Positions 30,279 through 41,340 of a stretch of 64,000 nucleotides of DNA are shown piece after piece. The notes beneath the pieces are model-generated. The model made no database searches. It was not told the DNA's origin and was given only the letters and a program-made list of their open reading frames with translations. This DNA comes from Citrobacter sp. wls619 (GTDB lineage Bacteria; Pseudomonadota; Gammaproteobacteria; Enterobacterales; Enterobacteriaceae), in NCBI RefSeq assembly GCF_005281345.1, contig NZ_SZXJ01000098.1:1-64000 (forward strand). Direction: 5' to 3'. Position numbers and translations under genes: made by a program. Each line of letters opens with the position of its first letter. Position 1 is the stretch's first letter.

Positions 30279-31303
30279 TGTCGCGATTAAGCCCCGTCAA
30301 TCAGGCCCGCTGGGCGCGTTTTCGTCATAACCGCCGCGGCTACTGGTCATTATGGATTTTTTTGGTGTTGTTTGGCCTGAGCATGTGTTCCGAGCTGATC
30401 GCGAATGATAAGCCGCTGTTGGTTCGCTATGACGGCAGCTGGTATGTCCCTCTGGTTAAAAACTACAGTGAGAGCGATTTCGGCGGCCCGTTAGCAACAA
30501 AGGCTGATTACCAGGATCCATGGCTGCAACACCGTCTGGAGAGCCAGGGTTGGATACTATGGGCCCCCATCCGGTTCGGCGCTACCAGCATCAACTTTGC
30601 CACCGATAAGCCCTTCCCTTCTCCGCCCTCTGCGCAAAACTGGCTGGGCACTGACGCAAATGGTGGTGACGTGCTGGCGCGTATCCTTTACGGCACCCGC
30701 ATTTCAATTCTGTTTGGCTTGATGCTGACCCTGTGTTCCAGCGTCATGGGGGTGATGGCCGGCGCACTACAGGGCTATTATGGCGGTAAGGTTGACCTGT
30801 GGGGGCAACGGTTCATCGAAGTGTGGTCTGGTATGCCAACGCTGTTTCTGATTATTTTGCTATCCAGTGTCGTTCAGCCTAACTTCTGGTGGCTCTTAGC
30901 GATCACCGTGCTGTTTGGCTGGATGAGCCTGGTTGGCGTGGTACGCGCGGAATTTCTGCGCACCCGCAACTTTGATTACATTCGCGCAGCGCAAGCGCTC
31001 GGGGTTAGCGATCGCAGTATTATTTTGCGTCATATGTTGCCGAATGCGATGGTTGCCGCCCTGACCTTTTTACCGTTTATTTTATGCGCCTCAATCACCA
31101 CGCTCACCTCATTGGATTTTCTCGGGTTCGGATTACCGCTCGGCTCTCCATCACTGGGAGAATTGCTGTTGCAGGGTAAAAATAACCTTCAGGCCCCGTG
31201 GCTTGGGATCACCGCGTTTGTCTCCGTTGCCCTCTTATTATCGCTACTGATTTTTATTGGTGAAGCGGTACGCGACGCATTTGATCCCAATAAGGCGATT
31301 TAA
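30278..31303 (+). CDS. yejE: Peptide ABC transporter permease YejE
   Basis: Second permease subunit, DppC/OppC type, 341 residues as in E. coli. An N-terminal cytoplasmic stretch is followed by a helix (about 26-45), a large periplasmic loop, and five further helices with the EAA loop YIRAAQALGVSDRSIILRHM near residue 235. It starts within the yejB stop codon, so the two are coupled. Confidence 0.95.
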   Translation: MSRLSPVNQARWARFRHNRRGYWSLWIFLVLFGLSMCSELIANDKPLLVRYDGSWYVPLVKNYSESDFGGPLATKADYQDPWLQHRLESQGWILWAPIRFGATSINFATDKPFPSPPSAQNWLGTDANGGDVLARILYGTRISILFGLMLTLCSSVMGVMAGALQGYYGGKVDLWGQRFIEVWSGMPTLFLIILLSSVVQPNFWWLLAITVLFGWMSLVGVVRAEFLRTRNFDYIRAAQALGVSDRSIILRHMLPNAMVAALTFLPFILCASITTLTSLDFLGFGLPLGSPSLGELLLQGKNNLQAPWLGITAFVSVALLLSLLIFIGEAVRDAFDPNKAI

Positions 31304-31304
31304 G

Positions 31305-32894
31305 ATGACACAACCTCTGTTAGCCATTGAGAATTTATCGGTTGGTTTTCGTCAACAAGAGACCGTGCGCACCGTGGTCAATACCCTCTCACTACGGGTT
31401 GATGCCGGACAAACGCTGGCGCTGGTGGGTGAATCTGGTTCAGGTAAGAGCGTCACCGCGCTTTCGGTGTTGCGTCTGTTGCCCACGCCGCCTGCGGTGT
31501 ACCTCTCCGGTGATATCCGCTTTCACGGTGAATCATTACTTCACGCTAACGAGCAGACGCTGCGCGGTGTACGGGGAAATAAAATTGCCATGATTTTCCA
31601 GGAACCCATGGTGTCGTTGAACCCATTGCATAACCTTGAAAAACAGCTCTATGAAGTCCTGTCTTTGCATAGGGGAATGCGTCGGGAAGCCGCACGGGCA
31701 GAAATTCTGACCTGTCTGGATCGGGTAGGCATTCGCCATGCAGCGAAACGCCTTACAGATTATCCGCACCAGCTTTCCGGCGGCGAGCGCCAGCGCGTAA
31801 TGATTGCTATGGCGTTGTTAACCCGCCCGGAGCTGCTCATTGCTGACGAACCCACAACCGCGCTGGATGTCTCTGTGCAGGCGCAAATTCTGCAACTGCT
31901 GCGAGAATTGCAGCGTGAGCTGAACATGGGATTGCTGTTCATCACCCATAACCTCAGCATCGTGAGAAAGCTGGCCGATTCCATTGCCGTCATGCAGAAC
32001 GGTCAATGCGTTGAACAAAATCGTGCCGAGCCACTGCTTGCCGCGCCAACCCATTCCTACACACAGAAACTGTTAAATAGCGAACCCTCCGGCGATCCCG
32101 TCCCTTTACCCGCCGGACAACCGCCATTACTGGAAGTGAATGGGCTGAGCGTCGCCTTTCCTGTACGTAAGGGTATCCTCAAGCGCGTGGTGGATCATAA
32201 CGTGGTGGTTAACAACGTCAGCTTTGCCCTCAGGCCCGGTGAAACATTGGGGCTGGTGGGCGAATCAGGGTCCGGGAAAAGTACCACCGGTCTGGCGCTG
32301 CTGCGATTAATCACATCGCAGGGCAGTATCGTGTTCGATGGTCTGGCGCTGCATACCTTAAACCGTCGCCAACTGTTGCCAGTACGTCACCGCATTCAGG
32401 TTGTCTTTCAGGACCCCAACTCTTCACTGAATCCGCGTTTGAGCGTATTACAAATTATTGAAGAGGGATTGCGCGTTCACCAGCCAACGCTTTCCGCTGA
32501 CCAGCGTGAAGCGCAGGTAAAAGCAGTGATGGCTGAAGTCGGACTCGATAGCGAGACCCGCCATCGTTATCCTGCAGAGTTTTCCGGTGGTCAACGCCAG
32601 CGCATAGCCATTGCCAGGGCATTGATTCTCAAACCCTCGCTGATCATTCTGGATGAGCCGACATCCTCGCTCGACAGAACCGTACAGGCGCAAATCCTCA
32701 CGCTGTTAAAGTCCTTACAGGAAAAGCATCGTCTGGCCTATATCTTTATCAGCCATGATTTGCATGTCGTACGTGCGTTATGCCATCAGGTTATTGTGTT
32801 GCGGCAGGGAGAAGTCGTGGAACAGGGGCAATGCGAGCACGTATTTAACGCGCCACAACAGGCCTATACGCGTCAGCTGCTCGCGCTAAGCTGA
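31305..32894 (+). CDS. yejF: Peptide ABC transporter ATP-binding protein YejF
   Basis: Energy-coupling subunit with two fused ATPase domains, 529 residues as in E. coli. Each half has a Walker A GESGSGKS, and the signature motifs are LSGGERQR (first) and FSGGQRQR (second), with Walker [10 protein letters not shown] and LIILDEPTS. The frame is open from 31257 inside yejE, but ATG 31305, one base after the yejE stop, matches the family start [11 protein letters not shown]. Last gene of yejABEF. Confidence 0.96.
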   Translation: MTQPLLAIENLSVGFRQQETVRTVVNTLSLRVDAGQTLALVGESGSGKSVTALSVLRLLPTPPAVYLSGDIRFHGESLLHANEQTLRGVRGNKIAMIFQEPMVSLNPLHNLEKQLYEVLSLHRGMRREAARAEILTCLDRVGIRHAAKRLTDYPHQLSGGERQRVMIAMALLTRPELLIADEPTTALDVSVQAQILQLLRELQRELNMGLLFITHNLSIVRKLADSIAVMQNGQCVEQNRAEPLLAAPTHSYTQKLLNSEPSGDPVPLPAGQPPLLEVNGLSVAFPVRKGILKRVVDHNVVVNNVSFALRPGETLGLVGESGSGKSTTGLALLRLITSQGSIVFDGLALHTLNRRQLLPVRHRIQVVFQDPNSSLNPRLSVLQIIEEGLRVHQPTLSADQREAQVKAVMAEVGLDSETRHRYPAEFSGGQRQRIAIARALILKPSLIILDEPTSSLDRTVQAQILTLLKSLQEKHRLAYIFISHDLHVVRALCHQVIVLRQGEVVEQGQCEHVFNAPQQAYTRQLLALS

Positions 32895-32897
32895 CGC

Positions 32898-33242
32898 TCA
32901 AAATGGATTGTTATTTGAAAAAGGTTCTGCGATGGCCACGCCGAAATTTTTCAGCCTGCAGGTCGCGGCAAACTCATCCTGGCGATTTACAAACAGGCAC
33001 GGTTCCCCTTCACATTCCAGTACGGAACAAGGAACTTCGATATCACTAAGCGCCTGACTGAGTTTATGCATGACCGACCACGCACTGTCGCCATCGGGAC
33101 TGAGTAATTTTAGCGCTACCAGGCTATTTTCTGTACTTTGGCCGTTTTGCGGAATCGGTTCAACTTTTGAGCCTGCGAAACCCACCGACCAACGATAGCA
33201 CTGCGGCAGACGATGAACGATTGAGAGTTGTAATGTCATCAC
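32898..33242 (-). CDS. yejG: YejG family protein
   Basis: A 114-residue soluble protein matching E. coli YejG in length and start ([20 protein letters not shown]; a second methionine precedes it). No catalytic motif is visible, and I know no firmly established biochemical role. It is convergent with yejF with only three bases between stop codons. A LacI-family-like palindrome lies about 85 bases upstream. Confidence 0.88.
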   Translation of the reverse strand: MMTLQLSIVHRLPQCYRWSVGFAGSKVEPIPQNGQSTENSLVALKLLSPDGDSAWSVMHKLSQALSDIEVPCSVLECEGEPCLFVNRQDEFAATCRLKNFGVAIAEPFSNNNPF

Positions 33243-33324
33243 TTTCTTTCCCTGGAAGTACAGTTACTTCACAATTATTTTACATCAATATTAACACATC
33301 ATTGACAATACGTCTTTAGACAGT

Positions 33325-33340
33325 TGGTAAACGTTTACAC
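33325..33340. promoter_or_regulatory. LacI-family-type palindrome upstream of yejG
   Basis: TGGTAAACGTTTACAC contains the perfect 12-bp palindrome GTAAACGTTTAC. It is one mismatch from the GalR/GalS-type operator GTGTAAACGTTTACAC. It lies between yejG and bcr in a 333-base AT-rich spacer (33243-33575). A LacI/GalR-family regulator is the natural candidate, but none is encoded nearby. Confidence 0.5.
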
Positions 33341-33509
33341 CCTGTCTTTAAGCCGCTTTCCGAACCCCGTATTTAAATTTATTCAATGGGTACGGCATGT
33401 TTCCGCGCTATATGTACGCGTTTCTGCGATCTAACTCAACCTTTTTAACTACAATGATGTGACTTTTTACATAAATTGATTTTACATAAAATAAACATTA
33501 CTGGGGGGA

Positions 33510-33620
33510 ATGATGGATTTGCGGTTGATATGCATCAACTCCGGAGGCGTTATAGCCCCCAGGTTGTGTATTAGATCACCGTTTTTTGCTGCGACTGGCG
33601 TAGAGATAGAAGAGAATTGA
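33510..33620 (+). CDS. Possible small ORF antisense to the bcr 3' end
   Basis: A 36-codon frame begins [13 protein letters not shown] and ends EIEEN. It is preceded by the strong purine stretch GGGGGGAA directly before the tandem ATGs. It overlaps the last 45 bases of bcr on the other strand. I recognise no homologue, and the frame may be chance; the ribosome binding site is the only real support. Confidence 0.2.
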   Translation: MMDLRLICINSGGVIAPRLCIRSPFFAATGVEIEEN

Positions 33621-34766
33621 GCTGGTGGCGCAAAACGCAATCGACCAAATCATTGGCCAGGCTGAGTTAAAGGTCGCCAGTGACAAGAGCGCGCCAACAA
33701 TCGCGCCGATACCAAAACGAAACGTCCCCGCCAACGATGAGGCCGTCCCGGCCATGTGCGGAAACTCATCCAGAATGACCGCCATCGCATTTGATGACAC
33801 CATCGACACGCAACCTACAAACGCCGCAACACCGACAACCAGAGCCCAGAATCCAACGCCGAACAGCGCGCTGAATACCATCCAGCCCGCCATCACAAAC
33901 TGGATCCACAGCCCGGTACGGAACATATTTAGTGCGCCAACCCGACGAACAAAGCGACTGTTAATGATTGTCATCACAAACAGGAAAACGATGTTCAGTG
34001 CAAAGTAATAACCGAAGTGCTGCGGTGAAACATGGTTGATTTCAATGTAGACAAAGGGACCTGCGCTCAGGAAAGAAAACATCCCTGCAAAGCTAAACCC
34101 ACTGGCCAGCATGTAACTCAGGACGCGCTTGTGGCGAAACAGGGAGGCAAAGTTGCCCAGAGTAGTACGCAAGCGAAACGGCTGACGACGCTCAACGGGC
34201 AAGGTCTCTTTGATCAGCGTAAAGATCATCACCGAGGCCAGAATCGCCGCCACAGCGAGGATCCAGAAGATATAGTGCCAGCTCAGCCATACCAGCACCC
34301 AACCGCCCACAATAGGTGCCATCAGTGGTGCAATCGTCGTCACCAGCATGACAAATGACATCATGCGCGAGAACTCTTCCTTCGGATAGATGTCGCGCAT
34401 CAGGGCATTGATGACCACGCTTGCCGCCGCGGCCGCCAGACCGTGGAAGAAACGCATAGTGATCAACTGATCGATAGTTTGCGCCAGCGCACAAGCGACC
34501 GCTGCCGCCGCAAACACCAGGGTCCCTCCCAGTATCACCGGTTTACGCCCGATGCTGTCGGCCATCGGACCATAGATCAACTGCCCCACCGCGAACCCCA
34601 GAATATAGGTACTGAGGGTCATTTGCGCGCTGCCTGCCGGCACGCCAAATTGAGCAGAGATCACCGGCAGTGCCGGAAGATACATATCGATCGACAACGG
34701 CATCAACATGGCCAACAAGCCAAGGATAAAAACAATGGCAATTGAAGAGTTCTGCCGGGTGGTCAC
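33576..34766 (-). CDS. bcr: Bicyclomycin resistance / multidrug efflux protein Bcr
   Basis: Major facilitator superfamily drug:H+ antiporter (DHA1), 396 residues as in E. coli Bcr. Twelve membrane helices are apparent. The MFS motif follows helix 2 as [17 protein letters not shown] around residue 70, and the antiporter motif C region lies near [19 protein letters not shown]. It exports bicyclomycin, sulfonamides and dipeptides in E. coli. It lies 15 bases after rsuA on the same strand and is probably cotranscribed. Confidence 0.95.
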   Translation of the reverse strand: MTTRQNSSIAIVFILGLLAMLMPLSIDMYLPALPVISAQFGVPAGSAQMTLSTYILGFAVGQLIYGPMADSIGRKPVILGGTLVFAAAAVACALAQTIDQLITMRFFHGLAAAAASVVINALMRDIYPKEEFSRMMSFVMLVTTIAPLMAPIVGGWVLVWLSWHYIFWILAVAAILASVMIFTLIKETLPVERRQPFRLRTTLGNFASLFRHKRVLSYMLASGFSFAGMFSFLSAGPFVYIEINHVSPQHFGYYFALNIVFLFVMTIINSRFVRRVGALNMFRTGLWIQFVMAGWMVFSALFGVGFWALVVGVAAFVGCVSMVSSNAMAVILDEFPHMAGTASSLAGTFRFGIGAIVGALLSLATFNSAWPMIWSIAFCATSSILFYLYASRSKKR

Positions 34767-34781
34767 ATTTAGCTCCTGATA

Positions 34782-35489
34782 TTAACGCGGGGTTAAGTTA
34801 ACGCTGGCGATTTCTTCTTCAGTCAATGGACGGTATTCACCGGGCTCCAGATCCTCATCAAGTTTGATGGCACCGATGCGTTCACGATGCAGTTCCACAA
34901 CGTGATTCCCGACAGCGGCAAACATGCGTTTAACCTGATGATAGCGCCCTTCACTGATGGTCAAACGTACCTGAGTCGGCGTAATCACTTCCAGCACTGC
35001 CGGCTTCGTCAGATCTTTCTCGTTATGCAATTGCACACCGCGGGCAAACTGCTCAGCGGTATCGTCTGCCACCGGTGATTCCAGCGTCACCCGATAAGTC
35101 TTCTCACAATGGTGACGCGGAGAGGTAATGCGATGCGACCACTGACCGTCGTCGGTCATTAACACCAGCCCGGTGGTGTCGATATCCAGACGTCCTGCCG
35201 CATGCAGTTTGTGCGCGACAGGTTCATCGAGAAAATAGAGAACGGTCGGGTGATCCGGGTCATCCGTGGAGCAAACATAGCCCTGAGGCTTATTCAGCAT
35301 AAAATAGCGTGGACCCGTCTGTTGAACCAGAGAATTGCCGTCATATTCAACGTCATGTTCTGGCAGCAGCTTAAAGGCGCTATTTCTGACGATTTCGCCG
35401 TCGACGGTAACACGGTTACCACGGATCTCACGCCCGGCAATAGCGCGGCTGACGCCGAGTTGCTGAGCGATAAATTTATCAAGTCGCAT
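34782..35489 (-). CDS. rsuA: 16S rRNA pseudouridine-516 synthase RsuA
   Basis: Makes pseudouridine at position 516 of 16S rRNA. The protein has 235 residues (E. coli 231). An N-terminal S4 RNA-binding domain ([20 protein letters not shown]) precedes the catalytic domain with the nucleophilic aspartate in [17 protein letters not shown] near residue 100. The ending [16 protein letters not shown] is typical of the RsuA/RluB group. It is divergent from radD. Confidence 0.95.
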   Translation of the reverse strand: MRLDKFIAQQLGVSRAIAGREIRGNRVTVDGEIVRNSAFKLLPEHDVEYDGNSLVQQTGPRYFMLNKPQGYVCSTDDPDHPTVLYFLDEPVAHKLHAAGRLDIDTTGLVLMTDDGQWSHRITSPRHHCEKTYRVTLESPVADDTAEQFARGVQLHNEKDLTKPAVLEVITPTQVRLTISEGRYHQVKRMFAAVGNHVVELHRERIGAIKLDEDLEPGEYRPLTEEEIASVNLTPR

Positions 35490-35640
35490 GAGTGTGATTT
35501 TGCCTGTAACAATACGGAAATCGGGCGTTATGCCCGAAAAGTGGAGCCGTTTTCCGCTCAGTATAACGAGCTAACAACTTCCCTCAAGGGAAAAAGATTC
35601 GTGGCATACTATACGCGAGACTGTTACATATTGTGAGCCC

Positions 35641-37401
35641 ATGATTTTTACTCTTCGTCCCTACCAAAAAGAAGCCGTGGATGCCACGCTCAACCATTTT
35701 CGCCATCACCGCACGCCGGCAGTTATCGTCCTCCCCACAGGCGCGGGCAAAAGCCTGGTGATTGCTGAACTGGCGCGGGTTGCACGTGGGCGCGTATTGG
35801 TGCTGGCACATGTCAAAGAGCTGGTTGCGCAGAATCATGCCAAGTACTGCGCTCTGGGGTTGGAAGCCGATATCTTTGCCGCCGGGTTAAAGCGCAAAGA
35901 GAGCCACGGGAAAGTGGTTTTTGGCAGCGTTCAGTCGGTGGCACGTAATCTGGACGCCTTCCAGGGCGAATTCTCCCTGCTCATCGTCGATGAATGCCAT
36001 CGCATTGGTGATGATGAAGAGAGCCAGTATCAACAGATCCTGACGCACCTGACCAACGTAAACCCTCATCTACGCCTGCTCGGGCTCACCGCCACGCCTT
36101 TTCGCCTGGGCAAAGGCTGGATTTATCATTTTCATTATCATGGTATGGTGCGCGGCGATGAAAAAGCGCTGTTTCGCGACTGCATTTATGAATTACCGCT
36201 GCGCTACATGATTAAACACGGCTACCTGACGCCGCCAGAACGCCTCGATATGCCGGTCGTGCAGTATGACTTTAGCCGCCTGCAGGCGCAGAGTAATGGC
36301 CTGTTTAGCGAAGCGGATCTGAATCAGGAGCTAAAAAAGCAGCAGCGAATAACACCGCATATCATCAGTCAGATTGTCGAGTTTGCTCAGACGCGCAAAG
36401 GCGTCATGATATTTGCCGCCACCGTTGAGCACGCCAAAGAGATTGTCGGCCTGCTCCCTGCTGATGATGCGGCGCTTATCACCGGAGAGACACCGGGATC
36501 GGAACGTGATGTATTAATCGAAGACTTCAAATCACAGCGCTTTCGCTATTTGGTTAACGTTGCGGTCTTAACCACCGGATTTGACGCCCCACATGTCGAT
36601 CTGATAGCCATCCTGCGCCCAACCGAGTCGGTCAGCTTGTACCAACAAATCGTTGGACGCGGGTTGCGCCTGGCACCGGGGAAAACGGACTGTCTGATCC
36701 TTGATTACGCCGGGAATCCGCACGATCTGTACGCACCGGAAGTGGGTGCACCGAAAGGGAAAAGCGACAACGTTCCGGTACAGGTATTCTGCCCTGCCTG
36801 CGGATTTGCTAACACGTTCTGGGGGAAAACAACCGCTGATGGCACGCTGATCGAACACTTTGGCCGTCGCTGCCAGGGATGGTTTGAAGATGATGACGGT
36901 CATCGCGAGCAGTGCGATTTCCGCTTTCGTTTTAAAAACTGTCCGCAGTGTAATGCGGAAAATGATATTGCCGCTCGCCGCTGTCGCGAGTGCGATACGA
37001 TACTGGTCGATCCGGATGATATGCTGAAAGCCGCGCTCAGGCTCAAAGATGCGCTGGTTCTGCGCTGTAGCGGCATGGTGTTACAGAACGGCGAGGATGA
37101 AAAAGGCGAATGGTTGAAAATCACCTATTACGATGAAGATGGTGCCGACGTCAGCGAGCGTTTTCGTTTACACACGCCCGCGCAGCGAACGGCCTTTGAG
37201 CAGCTGTTTATTCGCCCACATACCCGTACCCCCGGCGTGCCCTTACGCTGGATAACCGCCGCCGATATCCTCGCCCAACAGGCCCTGCTGCGGTATCCTG
37301 ATTTTGTGGTGGCGCGCATGAAAGGCCAGTACTGGCAGGTACGTGAAAAAGTCTTCGACTATGAAGGTCGTTTCCGGCGGGCACATGAATTACGCGGTTA
37401 A
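35641..37401 (+). CDS. radD: DNA repair helicase-like protein RadD (YejH)
   Basis: Superfamily 2 helicase-like ATPase acting in recombinational repair and interacting with SSB and RecA. The protein has 586 residues as in E. coli. Motifs run in order: Q-like [13 protein letters not shown], Walker A PTGAGKS, DECH ([12 protein letters not shown]), [17 protein letters not shown] and [15 protein letters not shown]. The C-terminal part has zinc-binding cysteines in CPACGFAN and [18 protein letters not shown]. It is divergent from rsuA. Confidence 0.94.
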   Translation: MIFTLRPYQKEAVDATLNHFRHHRTPAVIVLPTGAGKSLVIAELARVARGRVLVLAHVKELVAQNHAKYCALGLEADIFAAGLKRKESHGKVVFGSVQSVARNLDAFQGEFSLLIVDECHRIGDDEESQYQQILTHLTNVNPHLRLLGLTATPFRLGKGWIYHFHYHGMVRGDEKALFRDCIYELPLRYMIKHGYLTPPERLDMPVVQYDFSRLQAQSNGLFSEADLNQELKKQQRITPHIISQIVEFAQTRKGVMIFAATVEHAKEIVGLLPADDAALITGETPGSERDVLIEDFKSQRFRYLVNVAVLTTGFDAPHVDLIAILRPTESVSLYQQIVGRGLRLAPGKTDCLILDYAGNPHDLYAPEVGAPKGKSDNVPVQVFCPACGFANTFWGKTTADGTLIEHFGRRCQGWFEDDDGHREQCDFRFRFKNCPQCNAENDIAARRCRECDTILVDPDDMLKAALRLKDALVLRCSGMVLQNGEDEKGEWLKITYYDEDGADVSERFRLHTPAQRTAFEQLFIRPHTRTPGVPLRWITAADILAQQALLRYPDFVVARMKGQYWQVREKVFDYEGRFRRAHELRG

Positions 37402-37525
37402 TCGTACTTTTGATTGATGTGCCAGCCGTTTGAGTATAGAATCTCGCCCGCTTTTGCATACGCAAAGCAGATCACTTACCTGTTGCTGGGTCGCCTGTAG
37501 CAGGAATTATTAAAGAGAGATTTAA

Positions 37526-37810
<285 letters not shown>

Positions 37811-37827
37811 TCGCCAACAAGTTGAAG

Positions 37828-37855
37828 AAAAACCCCGCCTCGGCGGGGTTTTTTT
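37828..37855 (+). terminator. Rho-independent terminator of rplY
   Basis: A stem AACCCCGCC/GGCGGGGTT ends in a run of T, with A residues on the left. It lies about 20 bases after the rplY stop codon. Confidence 0.95.
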
Positions 37856-37890
37856 ATGGGCGTTGTTTATCGATGGCGACAAAACCAAAG

Positions 37891-37923
37891 GCCGGATAAG
37901 GCGATTAAACCGCCATCCGGCAT
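37891..37923. repeat. REP element between rplY and ndpA
   Basis: GCCGGATAAGGCGATTAAAC followed by CGCCATCCGGCAT forms a typical REP palindrome. It is placed between the rplY terminator and the convergent ndpA gene. Confidence 0.85.
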
Positions 37924-37931
37924 CAACGAGA

Positions 37932-38939
37932 TTACTTTCCGCCTGATGTGCGACGCTGGAGCTGATCGCGCAGATTCGGCGGCGTACCTTTGATGGTCAA
38001 GGTGTCTGTCGCCGGGTCCCAGAAAATACGCTCGCCCAATAGCATGGCATCGAAGTTAATCGTCAATCCGCCGCCGCTTCCGGCAAATTTCGTTAACTGA
38101 CGCAGCGTACTGCGATCTGCCGGGAAGCTCTCCTCCAGCTCATACCCTTTATCAGCGGTAAACTCACTAAAGCTGACTTCACTGACGCCGGAAAGCTCTT
38201 TGGACAGCGACTCCAGTTCGATCTCTTCGCCTGCCTGCAGCTGCTCGTTACAGTAGCTGTAGACCTGCTGGCGCACGTTCTGACGCTCAGCTTTATCGAG
38301 CTGCGCCTCAGCGGTAAAGTCGTCCACGGCCTGCAGCAGGCCACGGTTTTGCGCTTTGGCATTCAGACCTTCGCTGGCGCCGAGGAAATCCATAAAGAAA
38401 TCGGCAACTTTACGCCCGACCCGCCCTTTCAGGAACGTCAGGTATCGCGTGGACTCCGGGTTGGTTTCCCACTCGGTTAAATCAATACGCGCGACGATGT
38501 CCGCATGATTGATATCCAGATAGTGTGTCGGATTGATATCCAGATTTTCATTGACGCGCATGCTGCTTAAATTATTCAGCACCGCGACCAGAAGATACTC
38601 TACCGCCAGATAGCGATAATGGCAGAACAGTACGATACCACCGTCGGCAAAAGGATATTTCGCCAGTTCGTCGCGCAGACGTCCCGTCGCAGCACGACTA
38701 AAAGCCAGAAAATCCTCTTCACCCTGGCGCTGTAAGCGCAGCGTTTGCGCCAGCTCGCTCTCTTCGCTAAAGAGGCCATAGGCTTTATTCTTGGCGCTAT
38801 ACACCCGGTGCAACTCAGCCATCATCTCGACAACCGTCGCTGTCGGTTCCAGTAATGAATCGCGCAAGACCAGCTCAAGATTCTGCTCGTCACGTTTGAT
38901 AAGCTGGTGCAGGGCAATCTGGTTGATATCCAGACTCAT
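37932..38939 (-). CDS. ndpA: Nucleoid-associated protein NdpA (YejK)
   Basis: Nucleoid-associated protein of 335 residues (family PF04245). In E. coli YejK binds DNA and topoisomerase IV and alters topoisomerase activity. It starts [20 protein letters not shown] and has the family segments [20 protein letters not shown] and [19 protein letters not shown]. It is divergent from yejL, with 134 bases between them. Confidence 0.94.
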   Translation of the reverse strand: MSLDINQIALHQLIKRDEQNLELVLRDSLLEPTATVVEMMAELHRVYSAKNKAYGLFSEESELAQTLRLQRQGEEDFLAFSRAATGRLRDELAKYPFADGGIVLFCHYRYLAVEYLLVAVLNNLSSMRVNENLDINPTHYLDINHADIVARIDLTEWETNPESTRYLTFLKGRVGRKVADFFMDFLGASEGLNAKAQNRGLLQAVDDFTAEAQLDKAERQNVRQQVYSYCNEQLQAGEEIELESLSKELSGVSEVSFSEFTADKGYELEESFPADRSTLRQLTKFAGSGGGLTINFDAMLLGERIFWDPATDTLTIKGTPPNLRDQLQRRTSGGK

Positions 38940-39073
38940 GATAAACTCTCCTTTTAGACCGGGCGGTATTCAACCACCTGCCGGGCAGTGACGCAATAGA
39001 AGATAAAAAAGCAGAAAAAAAACTGTCTCTACGGTAATATGTTGCCCTTTCATGAACAGACTGATTTCGATTT

Positions 39074-39301
39074 ATGCCACAAATTTCCCGCTATAGTGAC
39101 GAACACGTTGAACAATTACTGAATGAGATGCTCAACGTACTGGAAAAACATAAGGCACCAACCGATCTTTCCCTGATGGTTTTGGGAAATATGGTGACTA
39201 ACCTTATCAATACAAGCATCGCACCGGCCCAGCGCCAGGCGATTGCGAACTCTTTTGCCCGCGCATTGCAGTCTTCGGTAAACGACGACCAAGCGCACTA
39301 A
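39074..39301 (+). CDS. yejL: YejL, UPF0352 family protein
   Basis: A 75-residue conserved protein, the E. coli YejL length, starting [20 protein letters not shown]. It is largely helical with no catalytic motif. The function of the family is not established. It is 31 bases ahead of pbgA and the two are probably cotranscribed. Confidence 0.92.
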   Translation: MPQISRYSDEHVEQLLNEMLNVLEKHKAPTDLSLMVLGNMVTNLINTSIAPAQRQAIANSFARALQSSVNDDQAH

Positions 39302-39332
39302 GAGCCTGCTCCGGGGAAACGAACAACAGTTT

Positions 39333-41093
39333 ATGGTAACTCATCATCAGCGCTACCGTGAGAAAGTCTCCCAGATGGTTAGCTGGGGGCACTGGTTTGC
39401 CCTGTTCAACATGTTGTTGGCCATGGTACTCGGTAGCCGTTACCTGTTTGTCGCCGACTGGCCGACAACGCTTGCAGGGCGTGTTTATTCTTACCTGAGC
39501 GTTGTCGGGCATTTTAGCTTCCTGGTGTTTGCCACCTATCTGCTAATCCTGTTTCCTCTGACGTTTATCGTCATGTCCCAGAGGCTGATGCGCTTCTTAT
39601 CAGCCATTCTGGCGACAGCAGGTATGACGCTGTTGTTGATCGACAGCGAAGTGTTCACCCGCTTCCACCTGCATCTCAACCCCATCGTCTGGGAGCTGGT
39701 CATTAACCCTGACCAGAATGAAGCGGCTCGCGACTGGCAGCTGATGTTTATCAGCGTGCCAATCATTCTGCTAATCGAAATGCTGTTTGCGACCTGGAGC
39801 TGGCAGAAACTGCGCAGCCTGACGCGTCGCCGCCATTTTGCCAAACCGTTAGCAGCATTCTTTTTCGTTTCATTTATCGCCTCACATGTGGTGTACATCT
39901 GGGCTGATGCCAACTTCTATCGCCCGATTACCATGCAGCGTGCAAACCTGCCACTTTCCTATCCTATGACCGCACGTAAGTTTCTGGAAAAACATGGTCT
40001 ATTGGATGCACAAGAGTATCAGCGCCGCCTGATTGAACAGGGTAATCCGGAAGCAGTCTCCGTCCAGTATCCGCTCAGTGAGCTGCGTTACCGCGATATG
40101 GGTACGGGTCAGAATGTCCTGCTGATCACCGTTGACGGTCTGAATTACTCGCGCTTTGAACAGCAAATGCCTGCTCTGGCTGAATTTGCCGGACAGAATA
40201 TCTCCTTTACGCGTCACATGAGTTCGGGAAATACTGCCGACAACGGGATATTTGGCCTGTTTTATGGCGTTTCGCCAAGCTACATGGACGGCATTTTGTC
40301 GACCCGAACGCCTGCCGCGCTAATCTCTGCGCTGAATCAACAAGGTTATCAGTTGGGATTGTTCTCCTCTGATGGTTTCACTAGCCCACTGTATCGCCAG
40401 GCATTGCTGTCAGACTTCTCGATGCCAAACGTGCAAACGCAATCTGATCAACAAACTGCAAGCCAGTGGATTAACTGGCTGGGCCGCTATGCGCAAGATG
40501 ATAACCGCTGGTTCTCATGGGTTTCCTTTAACGGAACGAACCTTGATGACAGCAACCAGAAGAATTTTGCCAAACGTTACGCCAGCGCGGCGCAAGATGT
40601 GGATGCCAACATCAACCGTATACTCAGCGCACTGCGTGATTCCGGGAAACTGAACAATACGGTAGTCATTATTACCGCAGGCCGCGGCGTGCCGCTGACG
40701 CAGGAAGAGAATAACTTCGCCTGGTCGCGTGGCCATCTACAGGTGCCTCTGGTTATTCACTGGCCGGGAACGCCTGCGCAGCGTATTAATAGCCTGACCG
40801 ATCATACTGACCTGATGACAACACTGATGCAGCGTCTGCTCCACGTCAGTACCCCAGCAAGCGAGTACTCACAGGGTCAGGATTTGTTTAATGCAACACG
40901 CCGCCATTACTGGGTCACAGCAGCTGACAGCAGCACAATGGCCATTACCACACCAGAGATGACGCTGGTGCTGAATAACAACGGTAATTACCAGACCTAT
41001 GATTTACGCGGCGAGAAAATTAAAGATCAGAAACCGCAGCTGAGTTTGCTGCTGCAAGTGCTGACGGATGAGAAACGATTTATCGCTAACTGA
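39333..41093 (+). CDS. lapC: PbgA/LapC (YejM), regulator of LPS synthesis
   Basis: Essential inner-membrane protein that senses periplasmic lipopolysaccharide and, with LapB and FtsH, sets the stability of LpxC. The protein has 586 residues as in E. coli. Five N-terminal membrane helices (about 20-190) precede a linker and a periplasmic sulfatase-like domain starting near QNVLLITVDGLNYSRF at about residue 250. The catalytic residues of true sulfatases are not all present, as known for YejM. A hairpin spans the stop codon. Confidence 0.95.
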   Translation: MVTHHQRYREKVSQMVSWGHWFALFNMLLAMVLGSRYLFVADWPTTLAGRVYSYLSVVGHFSFLVFATYLLILFPLTFIVMSQRLMRFLSAILATAGMTLLLIDSEVFTRFHLHLNPIVWELVINPDQNEAARDWQLMFISVPIILLIEMLFATWSWQKLRSLTRRRHFAKPLAAFFFVSFIASHVVYIWADANFYRPITMQRANLPLSYPMTARKFLEKHGLLDAQEYQRRLIEQGNPEAVSVQYPLSELRYRDMGTGQNVLLITVDGLNYSRFEQQMPALAEFAGQNISFTRHMSSGNTADNGIFGLFYGVSPSYMDGILSTRTPAALISALNQQGYQLGLFSSDGFTSPLYRQALLSDFSMPNVQTQSDQQTASQWINWLGRYAQDDNRWFSWVSFNGTNLDDSNQKNFAKRYASAAQDVDANINRILSALRDSGKLNNTVVIITAGRGVPLTQEENNFAWSRGHLQVPLVIHWPGTPAQRINSLTDHTDLMTTLMQRLLHVSTPASEYSQGQDLFNATRRHYWVTAADSSTMAITTPEMTLVLNNNGNYQTYDLRGEKIKDQKPQLSLLLQVLTDEKRFIAN

Positions 41094-41113
41094 TTAATTA
41101 TAAATCAGTTAGC
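41085..41113. other. Inverted repeat across the pbgA stop codon
   Basis: GCTAACTGATT (41085-41095) and AATCAGTTAGC (41103-41113) form a perfect 11-bp stem with a seven-base loop. There is no T run, so it may shape the 3' end rather than terminate on its own. Confidence 0.5.
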
Positions 41114-41168
41114 AGTCCATCCTCTTGCATTCGTGGTGGAAAGCAGTAGTATTAGCAGCCATAAGTGT

Positions 41169-41245
41169 CGGCACGTAGCGCAGCCTGGTAGCGCACTGTC
41201 ATGGGGTGTCAGGGGTCGGAGGTTCAAATCCTCTCGTGCCGACCA
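41169..41245 (+). tRNA. proL: tRNA-Pro (anticodon GGG)
   Basis: A 77-base cloverleaf starting CGGCACGTAGCGCAGCC and ending CTCTCGTGCCGACCA, with CCA encoded. The acceptor arms CGGCACG/CGTGCCG pair perfectly, and the anticodon loop reads AT-GGG-GT. The gene matches E. coli proL in sequence and position. Its 3' end is where the CDI island begins, fitting the common use of tRNA genes as integration sites. Confidence 0.97.
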
Positions 41246-41255
41246 AAAATTCCCA

Positions 41256-41285
41256 AAAAAACCAACCCTTGTGGTTGGTTTTTTT
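41256..41285 (+). terminator. Rho-independent terminator of proL
   Basis: AACCAACC/GGTTGGTT stem with a short loop, flanked by A runs on the left and seven T on the right. It starts about ten bases after the tRNA CCA end. Confidence 0.92.
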
Positions 41286-41302
41286 ATGCCTGTTTTCTGT
41301 AC

Positions 41303-41330
41303 GGGGAAGCAATGGGGAATTATCGGGGAA
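41303..41330. repeat. Three GGGGAA repeats phased at 11 bases
   Basis: GGGGAA occurs at 41303-41308, 41314-41319 and 41325-41330, each start exactly 11 bases after the last. This spacing places all three on one face of the helix. Beside a tRNA 3' end such repeats resemble arm-type integrase binding sites; they could also be chance in a short G-rich stretch. Confidence 0.45.
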
Positions 41331-41340
41331 AAACCCCGGC

